Below, in pieces: positions 1 to 9,411 of a stretch of DNA of 17,647 bases; position 1 is the stretch's first letter; each line of letters opens with the position of its first letter. The translations under genes were made by a program, and so were the position numbers. Under the pieces are notes generated by a model. It saw nothing but the letters and a program-made list of their open reading frames with translations, had not been told where the DNA came from and did no database searches. The stretch is taken from NCBI GenBank assembly GCA_004552195.1, contig SFPC01000048.1, positions 1-17,647 of the forward strand. The letters are read 5' to 3'. The stretch is from Bacteroidales bacterium (GTDB lineage Bacteria > Bacteroidota > Bacteroidia > Bacteroidales > Bacteroidaceae).

Positions 1-1
1 C

Positions 2-298
2 GTGAGATTGGACTTTGCCGATTTCCAATTTCAATTACGCGTGAGAGCCATCCGGCCCCGGTTGTTGGTGTTGGATGTGGTGGCCGAACAAGATTTTTCT
101 AATGATGTGGTGGATGTCCGGGCACTTCGCAGCCGCTTTAAACTCTATTTGGAAAGTGCTTTACATTTCAGGTCAGATAGTGTCAAAGGCAAACTGAAAC
201 ATCATTATGCAGTTTTTCACCATACGCTTTCTTTGTTCTTCCGCACACGCAGTCTGTCCTTTTTAACCGATTATGTGAAATTTCTGTTGGGTGGTTAA
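2..298 (+). CDS. Possible 3' end of an unidentified gene (doubtful)
   Basis: An open frame runs from the left edge to a TAA at 296-298. It encodes up to 98 residues from a GTG at base 2, but may simply continue from outside the window. The translation is rich in Arg, Leu, Phe and Val-Asp pairs, has no recognisable domain, signal peptide or membrane segment, and resembles the composition of antisense shadow frames. Against that, no minus-strand frame stays open through bases 1-180, so it is not obviously the shadow of a gene inside the window, and its codons (GCC, GTG, GAT, TTC) are not unlike those of its neighbours. I do not recognise it. It could be a genuine C-terminus or a chance frame. 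Confidence 0.2.
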   Translation: MRLDFADFQFQLRVRAIRPRLLVLDVVAEQDFSNDVVDVRALRSRFKLYLESALHFRSDSVKGKLKHHYAVFHHTLSLFFRTRSLSFLTDYVKFLLGG

Positions 299-371
299 AG
301 AAATGAAGAAGAGGAGTAGGGATGAGAAATGAAATGAATATTTGGCCGCAATCCTGTTTTTCTGACGTTTG

Positions 372-406
372 TTTGTTTTTTCTTTGAATAAGAAACACTA
401 CCTTTG
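372..406 (+). promoter_or_regulatory. Predicted Bacteroidetes promoter for the GH25 gene
   Basis: TACCTTTG at 399-406 matches the Bacteroidetes -7 element TAnnTTTG exactly. A TTTG at 372-375 lies 23 bases upstream, slightly longer than the usual 19-21; a T-run at 376-381 could serve instead. A 6-bp inverted repeat (TTTCTT at 379-384, AAGAAA at 390-395) sits in the spacer. Transcription would begin near 411-414, giving a leader of about 180 nt before the GH25 ATG. Bases 299-371 hold nothing I recognise. Confidence 0.45.
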
Positions 407-423
407 CGCCTGTCGGAAAAAAT

Positions 424-470
424 GTCAAGGAAGAGTGGGCAACCATTCCGTAGTTTTTCCTTGGCTTTTT
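424..470 (+). terminator. Terminator-like hairpin in the GH25 leader (attenuator or upstream terminator)
   Basis: GTCAAGGAA (424-432) pairs with TTCCTTGGC (457-465) as nine pairs including one G-U. Stacked inside, GAGTGG (433-438) pairs with CCATTC (443-448) around a GCAA tetraloop of the GNRA type. Five T's follow at 466-470. The shape is that of an intrinsic terminator, yet it lies just downstream of the predicted promoter and about 120 nt before the GH25 start. It could end transcription arriving from the left, or attenuate the GH25 transcript. Confidence 0.4.
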
Positions 471-591
471 CGCCTTGCTTCTTTTGACAAACCCATTTTT
501 TTGAACTTTCATATCCTGTGTGCCTGATGTGTAAACCATTTGTGTGGACAGACCTGCGGCATCAGTATCAGGATTTACAACCATAACGAGC

Positions 592-1413
592 ATGTTCAAA
601 TCTTACTTCCATATTTGCCTGATGGTGGCACTTGCCACCCTTTTCTGTTTGCCCCAGACGGCCGAAGCGCGTAAGAAAGACCGGAACAAGGGACAGGGTA
701 TGGCGGCCTATCAGGCCGACGAACCGGACGGACTGGCCTTGAAGGCCGTCAAGGCGCACAAAATGGAACACGCGGCGGCGGTGTTCATCCAGACTTCGCA
801 CGCCCGCATCAACTCGAAGTACAAGGAGGGCATCGATGTGTCGCACTACCAGGGCAGCATCAACTGGGACGAGGTGGCGAGTAGCACCCCCATTTCCTAC
901 GCTTACCTCAAGGCCACCGAGGGGGCTTCGCTGGTGGACAATACCTATGCACGCAACCTGGCCGAGGCCAGAAGAGTGGGGCTCAGCGTAGGCAGCTACC
1001 ATTTCTACCGTCCCAACGTGGACTGGCGACAGCAGTTCGACAATATGACCGCCGTGGTGAAGGCCGAAGAGCAGGATCTCGTTCCCATCATCGACATCGA
1101 ACACCGGGGCTCCGTCAGCGAGCAGCGGTTCATTGCCGACCTCAGGGCTTTTATCGAAAAGGTGACAGCACATTACGGCAAGAAGCCTTTGCTCTATACG
1201 TACCACAACTTTTACAACCGTTACCTGACGGGAGAGTTTACCGATTACCACTTCATGATAGCCCGCTACCGCAGCGACAGCCCGACGCTCGACGACGGCA
1301 AGGACTACATCATGTGGCAATACACCTCGACAGGAAGCATTCCTGGCATCAGGGGCAACGTGGACCGCTCGAAAATCATGGGGAGCTATTCGCTGAATCA
1401 GGTGATGATGTGA
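592..1413 (+). CDS. Secreted GH25 family lysozyme-like glycoside hydrolase
   Basis: This 273-residue protein belongs to the GH25 (Chalaropsis-type lysozyme) family, which cleaves the beta-1,4 MurNAc-GlcNAc bond of peptidoglycan. The ATG at 592 was chosen because it begins directly with a signal peptide: a hydrophobic segment at about residues 7-20, then PQTAEA with predicted signal peptidase I cleavage near residue 26. The open frame extends upstream to a GTG at 544, but that would bury the signal peptide. The domain starts near residue 80 with GIDVSHYQGSINW (Asp82), followed by YLKATEG (about 105-111), GSYHFYRP (134-141) and IIDIEH (166-171), whose Asp168 and Glu170 match the catalytic acidic pair. 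WQYTSTGSIPGI near 242-253 is the usual C-terminal strand. Residues 27-79 are a charged linker without a recognised domain. The protein should act in the periplasm or outside the cell, in wall turnover or against other bacteria. serS follows after 81 bases. Confidence 0.9.
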   Translation: MFKSYFHICLMVALATLFCLPQTAEARKKDRNKGQGMAAYQADEPDGLALKAVKAHKMEHAAAVFIQTSHARINSKYKEGIDVSHYQGSINWDEVASSTPISYAYLKATEGASLVDNTYARNLAEARRVGLSVGSYHFYRPNVDWRQQFDNMTAVVKAEEQDLVPIIDIEHRGSVSEQRFIADLRAFIEKVTAHYGKKPLLYTYHNFYNRYLTGEFTDYHFMIARYRSDSPTLDDGKDYIMWQYTSTGSIPGIRGNVDRSKIMGSYSLNQVMM

Positions 1414-1494
1414 AACGCTTCCTGAACTGATACCCGCACCTGATAACACTGACAACAAACGCTTATTCCCAACAGGAAACAAAGAAACGAAGCT

Positions 1495-2769
1495 ATGCTT
1501 ACCATCAAACAAATCGTTGAAGACAAAGAAGCCGTCATTCGCGGCTTGGAGAAGAAGAATTTCAAGGCTGCACGCGAAGCCATCGACCAAGTGCTGGCCA
1601 TCGACAATAAACGCAAGGAGGCGCAGGCCGAACTTGACGGCCTCAACGCACAGGTGAACCAGCTCTCCAAAAGCATCGGGGGGCTGATGAAGGAAGGAAA
1701 GAAGGAGGAGGCCGAAGCCGCCAAACGCCAGGTGGCCGACATCAAGGCACGCAGCAAGGAGCTGGAGGAGCTGATGAAGCAGGCCGAGGAGGAAAAGCGC
1801 GCCCTGCTCTGCACCATTCCCAATGTGCCCTACGACTTGGTGCCTGAGGGCAAGACGGCCGAGGACAACGTGGTGGTGAAAACCGGTGGACACGATACGG
1901 TGCTGCCCGAGAACGCCCTGCCTCACTGGGAACTGGCGAAGAAATACAATCTGATCGACTTCGACCTCGGCGTGAAAATCACCGGTGCCGGTTTTCCTGT
2001 ATATATAGGTATGGGTGCCCGCCTGCAACGTGCGCTCATCAATTTCTTCCTTGACGAAGCCCGCAAGGCCGGCTACACGGAAATCATGCCGCCCACGGTG
2101 GTCAACCAGGCTTCGGGCTACGGCACGGGACAGTTGCCCGACAAGGAGGGACAGATGTACCACTGCGAGGTGGACGACCTCTACCTCATTCCCACTGCCG
2201 AGGTGCCGGTGACGAATATCTACCGCGACGTCATTCTCCGTGAGGACGAACTGCCCTTGAAGAACTGTGCCTATACGCAGTGCTTCCGCCGCGAAGCCGG
2301 CAGCTACGGCAAGGATGTGCGCGGACTGAACCGCCTGCACGAGTTCTCTAAAATTGAAATTGTACGCATTGACAAACCGGAACATTCGGAGCAGTCGCAT
2401 CAGGAAATGCTGGACCACGTGGAAGGTTTGCTGCAAAAGTTGGAGTTGCCCTACCGCATCCTCCGTTTGTGCGGCGGCGACATGAGTTTCACTGCCGCCA
2501 TCTGTTACGACTTCGAGGTGTACAGCGAGGCGCAGAAGCGTTGGTTGGAGGTAAGTTCCGTTTCCAACTTCGACACTTACCAGGCCAATCGTTTGCAGTG
2601 CCGTTACCGTGGGGCTGACAAGAAGATTCATCTCTGCCACACGCTGAACGGATCCGCCCTGGCTCTGCCGCGCATCGTGGCAGCATTGCTCGAAGATTTC
2701 CAAACGCCCGACGGCATCCGCATTCCCAAGGCTTTACAGCCGTATATGGGGTGCGACATGATACGGTGA
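1495..2769 (+). CDS. serS: Seryl-tRNA synthetase
   Basis: This 424-residue cytoplasmic class II aminoacyl-tRNA synthetase charges tRNA-Ser (and tRNA-Sec where present) with serine. Residues 1-105 form the two-helix coiled-coil arm that grips the long variable arm of tRNA-Ser; it is rich in Lys, Glu and Ala. The catalytic core follows: motif 1 near 176-205 (RLQRALINFF through MPPTVVN), the serine-binding TAEVPV at 234-239, motif 2 at about 263-284 (CFRREAGSYGKDVRGLNR then LHEF), and motif 3 at about 383-402 (TLNGSALALPRIVAALLE). Length and motif order are standard for the family. The ATG at 1495 is preceded by an A-rich stretch and places the N-terminus (MLTIKQIVEDKE) where the family normally starts. 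It lies 81 bases after the GH25 gene with no clear terminator between them. A palindromic repeat element begins 11 bases after its stop. Confidence 0.97.
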   Translation: MLTIKQIVEDKEAVIRGLEKKNFKAAREAIDQVLAIDNKRKEAQAELDGLNAQVNQLSKSIGGLMKEGKKEEAEAAKRQVADIKARSKELEELMKQAEEEKRALLCTIPNVPYDLVPEGKTAEDNVVVKTGGHDTVLPENALPHWELAKKYNLIDFDLGVKITGAGFPVYIGMGARLQRALINFFLDEARKAGYTEIMPPTVVNQASGYGTGQLPDKEGQMYHCEVDDLYLIPTAEVPVTNIYRDVILREDELPLKNCAYTQCFRREAGSYGKDVRGLNRLHEFSKIEIVRIDKPEHSEQSHQEMLDHVEGLLQKLELPYRILRLCGGDMSFTAAICYDFEVYSEAQKRWLEVSSVSNFDTYQANRLQCRYRGADKKIHLCHTLNGSALALPRIVAALLEDFQTPDGIRIPKALQPYMGCDMIR

Positions 2770-2780
2770 TTTATAATGTG

Positions 2781-2864
2781 ATAATGTATAATGAGGTCTA
2801 CGACCGACATACAGGACGATGTAGCACCGCCTGCCTCATGGCCGCAGGCATCATTATACATTAT
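2781..2864. repeat. Palindromic intergenic element, copy 1 (serS-ruvX gap)
   Basis: This 84-bp element has perfect 14-bp terminal inverted repeats: ATAATGTATAATGA at 2781-2794 and its reverse complement at 2851-2864; related AT-rich repeats extend to about 2870. The GC-rich interior holds two smaller hairpins: GGTC-TAC-GACC just inside the left arm, and GCCTGC (2829-2834) pairing with GCAGGC (2844-2849). A 60-bp core (2790-2849) recurs with the same length in copy 2: the first 18 bases and last 13 bases are identical and the middle has diverged. There is no coding capacity or transposase. It resembles a MITE- or REP-like element. The right arm ends about 15-20 bases before the ruvX ATG, so it forms part of the ruvX leader. 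Confidence 0.75.
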
Positions 2865-2884
2865 ACATTAAATATTTGACCACC

Positions 2885-3298
2885 ATGCGTATTCTCTCCA
2901 TTGACTATGGTAAAAAGCGGACGGGGATTGCGGTGACCGACCCGGCGCAAATCATTGCCAACGGCCTGACCACAGTGGAAACGCCCAAGCTGTTGGCTTT
3001 CCTGAGAGACTATGTGCAGCATGAGCCGGTGGAGCGCTTTGTCATCGGACTGCCCACGCAGCCCAACGGACAACCTTCGGAAAACCAGCAGCGTGTGTTG
3101 GCATTTGCCGGGAAACTCGGGAAGATGTTGCCGCACATCCCCATTGAATTCTATGATGAACGCTTCACTTCGGTGCTGGCGCATCAGACCATTTTGGACA
3201 GCGGCATCGGAAAGAAAAGGCGGCAGACTGACAAGGGCTTGGTGGACGAAATCAGTGCCTGCATCATCTTGCAGTCGTACATGGAGCAGCATTTTTAA
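2885..3298 (+). CDS. ruvX: YqgF/RuvX family nuclease (putative Holliday junction resolvase / pre-16S rRNA nuclease)
   Basis: This 137-residue protein has the RNase H-like fold of the YqgF/RuvX family, implicated in Holliday junction resolution and in 5'-end maturation of 16S rRNA. Family motifs are complete: DYGKKRTG at 7-14, FVIGLP at 52-57, DERFTS at 91-96, and the C-terminal KGLVDEISACIILQSYM at 117-133. Conserved acidic residues Asp7, Asp91 and Asp121 are present. The ATG at 2885 is preferred over an in-frame TTG at 2876 because MRILSIDYG is the normal N-terminus. Length is typical. The gene is bracketed by two copies of the same palindromic element; the TAA stop (3296-3298) lies inside the left arm of the second copy. 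def follows in the same direction, a common arrangement in Bacteroidales as I recall it. Confidence 0.95.
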   Translation: MRILSIDYGKKRTGIAVTDPAQIIANGLTTVETPKLLAFLRDYVQHEPVERFVIGLPTQPNGQPSENQQRVLAFAGKLGKMLPHIPIEFYDERFTSVLAHQTILDSGIGKKRRQTDKGLVDEISACIILQSYMEQHF

Positions 3299-3396
3299 TG
3301 AATAATGAAGAATGAGGTCTACGACCGAGATTCAGAAAGAGGTTTTACCGCCGATGGCATGGCCGCAGGCTATTATCATTATATAATTATTCATTA
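3296..3396. repeat. Palindromic intergenic element, copy 2 (ruvX-def gap)
   Basis: This is the second copy of the element upstream of ruvX. Its terminal arms are TAATGAATAAT (3296-3306) and the exact reverse complement at 3386-3396. The 60-bp core at 3311-3370 begins with the same 18 bases as copy 1 (AATGAGGTCTACGACCGA) and ends with the same 13 bases (CATGGCCGCAGGC). The AT-rich arms differ in sequence from copy 1 but pair within each copy, so the pairing looks conserved rather than the arm sequence. The first three bases of the left arm are the ruvX stop codon. Confidence 0.75.
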
Positions 3397-3416
3397 CTAC
3401 CATGGCGCACTATCAG

Positions 3417-3454
3417 GACCGCAGGCTAATTATTCCTTATATAATTATTCATTA
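3417..3454. repeat. Partial duplicate of the right arm of element copy 2
   Basis: These 38 bases repeat the end of copy 2 (3361-3396). CCGCAGGCTA is shared, then a short diverged stretch, then 18 identical bases (TTATATAATTATTCATTA at 3379-3396 and 3437-3454). There is no matching left arm, so it is a truncated or slipped copy. It ends 23 bases before the def ATG and forms most of the def leader. Confidence 0.65.
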
Positions 3455-3477
3455 TTCGTACATAAATTCATTAAATA

Positions 3478-4035
3478 ATGATATTACCCATCTACACCTA
3501 CGGCATGTCGGTGCTCCGCAAAGAGTCGGAGGACATCGGTCCGGACTACCCCGGGCTCAAGCAGCTCATTGCCGATATGTTTGAAACCATGTACCACAGC
3601 GATGGGGTAGGGCTGGCCGCTCCGCAGATAGGAAAGGCTATTCGTCTGGTGGTCATCACGCTCGACGTGCTGAAGGACGACTATCCCGAATATGCCGGAT
3701 TTAACAAGGCGTACATCAACCCCCACATCCTGGAATACGACGATACGCACACCGAGACCATGGAGGAAGGCTGTCTGAGCCTGCCCGGCATCCACGAACC
3801 GGTAAAGCGTCCTACCCGCATCAGGGTGAAGTTTCAGGATGAGGATTTCCAGGAACACGAAGAGTGGGTGGAAGGCTATCTGGCCCGCGTCATGCAACAT
3901 GAGTTTGACCACCTCGACGCGCATCTCTTTGTGGACCGCCTCACACCGCTGCGCAAGCAGATGGTGAGAACTAAACTCGGTCAGATGCTGAAAGGCAAAT
4001 TCCGTTGCTCCTATAAAGTGAAGTGCCCCAAATAG
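3478..4035 (+). CDS. def: Peptide deformylase
   Basis: This 185-residue metalloenzyme removes the formyl group from the N-terminal Met of new proteins in the cytoplasm. All three signature motifs are present: [10 protein letters not shown] at 43-52, EGCLS at 97-101 (metal ligand Cys99), and QHEFDHL at 140-146 (ligands His141 and His145, catalytic Glu142). The ATG at 3478 gives the expected N-terminus MILPIYTYG. The Gly that usually follows the third motif (HExDHLxG) is Ala148 here; it is not a metal ligand, so the enzyme should still work. Relative to the E. coli enzyme there is a short insertion near 64-76, as seen in Bacteroidetes deformylases. The TPR gene starts 12 bases after its stop, which suggests co-transcription. 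Confidence 0.96.
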   Translation: MILPIYTYGMSVLRKESEDIGPDYPGLKQLIADMFETMYHSDGVGLAAPQIGKAIRLVVITLDVLKDDYPEYAGFNKAYINPHILEYDDTHTETMEEGCLSLPGIHEPVKRPTRIRVKFQDEDFQEHEEWVEGYLARVMQHEFDHLDAHLFVDRLTPLRKQMVRTKLGQMLKGKFRCSYKVKCPK

Positions 4036-4047
4036 CGTTTCCGGCTT

Positions 4048-6054
4048 ATGTTCATGCACTTAAGCAAAATATGGTCTACGGCTCGCAAGACTGGCTGCCA
4101 AATCGTGGCAGCAGCCTTGCGGGTCGTTGTCGTTTGTCTGCTGTGCATGAGGGGACTGGCGGTGCAGGCCCAGGTCGATGCAGAGATGGTCACCATCATG
4201 GGGCGCAACGCCCTGAGCGTGGACGATTACCTCACGGCCATCCGCTATTTCAACCAGGCTATTGAGGCCAAGCCTTTCCTCTCGCGACCCTATTATTACA
4301 GGGCTTATGCCAAGTTCACCCTGGAGGACTATACCGGTGCGGAGGCCGACTGCACCAAGAGCATTGAGCTGAACCCGTTCATCGTGGAGGTGTACGAATT
4401 GCGTGGACTCTGCCGCATCCACAACGACGACTTTGCCGGTGCCGTGGCGGACTATACCCGTACGCTCAAGGAGTTGCCCGAGGACCAAGGCTCGCGCTAC
4501 AACCGCGCGCTCTGCCTGCTGCAAATCAAAGATTACGCCGCAGCCGACTCCGACCTCAATTATCTGCTCAAGCGGTGGCCCGGCTTTTACCGCACTTATA
4601 TGGTGAAGGCCCAGGCGGCCATCGAGCAGGGCGACACGTTGGGCGGGCTTTGCTGGATTGACAGTCTGCTGGTGAAAAATCCGCGTGAGGGAAATGCCTG
4701 GAGCTTCAAGGGGAGATATGCGCTTACGCAAGACGATTACGCGCTCTCCGACTCGTGCCTGACCCGCGCCATCGAACTCCTGCCCAACGACTTTGAACTC
4801 TTCATTGCCCGGGCACAGGCGCGCCACGCCTTGGGCAAGTTCGGACTGGCCGTGGCCGACTATGACCGCACCATCGAGTTGCAGCCGGAGCATTTCGTGG
4901 CGCACTACAATCGTGGTCTCCTCCGCTCTTTCGTCGGCGACTTAAACCGCGCCATCGAGGACTTTGATTTTATCATCAGCATTGAGCCGGACAATACGCT
5001 CGCCATCTACAATCGGGCACAGCTCCGGCAGCAGACGGGCGACTTTAAGGGTGCTATCGGAGACTATTCCCGGCTCATCAAGGATTACCCTAACTTCTAT
5101 TACGGCTACCTGGCGCGGGCGGAGTGCCGGCGAAGCATAGGGGATGTGAAAGGGGCTTTGGCCGACGAAACTTATGTGGCCAAGCATAACCTGGACGTGG
5201 CTTTCGGCAGGGCACGCAAAACCACCGCACGCAAGGTGAGGCTGCGCTCTGACCATGAGCTGGATCGATATAGGGAGCTGGTGCAGGAAGACCCTGACAC
5301 CACGCGTAACATTTTCGGCACACTCTACGGCAAGGTGCAGAACGAGAAGGTGAGCGACGAACTGCTGCCCATGTACGCCCCGGCCTTCCGTCCGGTTTTC
5401 AGTCATGGCTACCATGCCATAGGCTTCATGCCCGAAATGGCGGCTTTGGCCGTGGCCGACACTGACCACCGTCGCTATTGTCTGACAGCCGAAGCGGATG
5501 CCACCGCCGCACAAGACGCTGATGCTGACGAGGCGCTCGTAAACAGGCTCGCGGCCTCGCTGTCCCCTTTGACCCGTTCGCTTTTCCTTTCTTCCATAGC
5601 CATGGCGCGTTATGATTACACTTCAGCCTTGAACGAGGTGAACCGCGCCGTGCAGGCCGACACCCTCTCCGTCCTGGCGCGGATGCAGCGTGCAGCTGTC
5701 CTGATGCGTAGCGTGGCGGCTTCCACCTTGGACGCGGCGGACGTGAAGTCGCGCAAGGCTTTGGCATCAGCCGACCTGGCCGAGGCGGCGCGCCTTGCAC
5801 CGGCCAACGCTTATGTCGTCTACAACCAAGGCTGCCTCTTGGCGTACCAAAACGCTACGGAGGCTGCCATCAAGGCTTTCTCCCGTGCGCTGGAAATTGA
5901 CCCGCAACTGCCCGAAGCGTACTACAATCGTGCCCTGCTCCATGTGCAGCTCGGCGAAACGCAGCAAAGCAAGGCCGATTTCAGCAAGGCCGGACAGCTG
6001 GGGCTGTACAAGGCTTATGCCCAGATGAAGGGCATGAAGGCTGCAACTAAATAG
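4048..6054 (+). CDS. Exported tetratricopeptide repeat protein
   Basis: This 668-residue protein is built mostly of TPR helical repeats, a scaffold for protein-protein contacts. The N-terminus looks like a signal peptide with a long n-region: basic residues up to about 25, a hydrophobic core at about 21-34, and likely cleavage after AVQA near residue 40. A second Met three codons in (4054) is an alternative start. TPR-like units with Tyr/Ala and Asn-Arg-Ala/Gly signatures run from about 47 to 386, roughly ten repeats. Residues 387-515 are not clearly TPR. Two or three more repeats follow at about 516-550 and 590-657 (YNQGCLLAY, YYNRALLHVQLG). No enzymatic motif is visible. It starts 12 bases after def, so it probably belongs to the same operon, and should be periplasmic or envelope-associated. 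Its partner and role cannot be told from sequence. Confidence 0.85.
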   Translation: MFMHLSKIWSTARKTGCQIVAAALRVVVVCLLCMRGLAVQAQVDAEMVTIMGRNALSVDDYLTAIRYFNQAIEAKPFLSRPYYYRAYAKFTLEDYTGAEADCTKSIELNPFIVEVYELRGLCRIHNDDFAGAVADYTRTLKELPEDQGSRYNRALCLLQIKDYAAADSDLNYLLKRWPGFYRTYMVKAQAAIEQGDTLGGLCWIDSLLVKNPREGNAWSFKGRYALTQDDYALSDSCLTRAIELLPNDFELFIARAQARHALGKFGLAVADYDRTIELQPEHFVAHYNRGLLRSFVGDLNRAIEDFDFIISIEPDNTLAIYNRAQLRQQTGDFKGAIGDYSRLIKDYPNFYYGYLARAECRRSIGDVKGALADETYVAKHNLDVAFGRARKTTARKVRLRSDHELDRYRELVQEDPDTTRNIFGTLYGKVQNEKVSDELLPMYAPAFRPVFSHGYHAIGFMPEMAALAVADTDHRRYCLTAEADATAAQDADADEALVNRLAASLSPLTRSLFLSSIAMARYDYTSALNEVNRAVQADTLSVLARMQRAAVLMRSVAASTLDAADVKSRKALASADLAEAARLAPANAYVVYNQGCLLAYQNATEAAIKAFSRALEIDPQLPEAYYNRALLHVQLGETQQSKADFSKAGQLGLYKAYAQMKGMKAATK

Positions 6055-6062
6055 CCGTATGA

Positions 6063-9269
<3,207 letters not shown>

Positions 9270-9301
9270 ACCTCTTGGCCAAAAAGGCTGACAATACTAT
9301 A

Positions 9302-9350
9302 GCGAGTCCGAAATGAAAAACAAAGAGTTTTCGTTTCGGACTCGCTTTTT
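9302..9350 (+). terminator. Intrinsic terminator after lacZ
   Basis: GCGAGTCCGAAA (9302-9313) pairs perfectly with TTTCGGACTCGC (9334-9345). The stem continues through a U-G pair into GAAAA/TTTTC (9315-9319 and 9328-9332), leaving an 8-nt loop. Five T's follow at 9346-9350. It starts 32 bases after the lacZ stop. The minus-strand reading lacks a T-run after the stem, so it serves lacZ rather than the convergent dnaE. Confidence 0.92.
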
Positions 9351-9411
9351 ATGGCTATGTGCAGTGCCTGTCTGTTCAGCAGCGGATTTGAAAACAAAGA
9401 AGAATGGTTTG

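Noticed and set aside
183..599. Minus-strand open frame of 138 codons over the GH25 promoter region
   Set aside because: It covers a predicted promoter, a hairpin and the GH25 start, with no recognisable domain and low-complexity basic stretches.
568..2703. A 711-codon open frame on the minus strand across GH25 and serS
   Set aside because: It is antisense to two clearly recognised genes, its translation has the His/Val/Leu-rich composition of a shadow frame, and it has no domain. High GC at third positions of the real genes removes stops from the opposite strand.
2781..3454. Possible CRISPR-like repeat arrangement around ruvX
   Set aside because: There are only two full copies plus a partial, separated by a gene, with palindromic arms and no regular spacers.
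3402..3584. Plus-strand open frame of 60 codons ahead of def
   Set aside because: It runs through the duplicated repeat arm and then into def out of frame; no protein-like features.
4068..4075. GGTCTACG in the TPR gene, as in the palindromic element core
   Set aside because: Only 8 bases match, within coding sequence, without the rest of the core.
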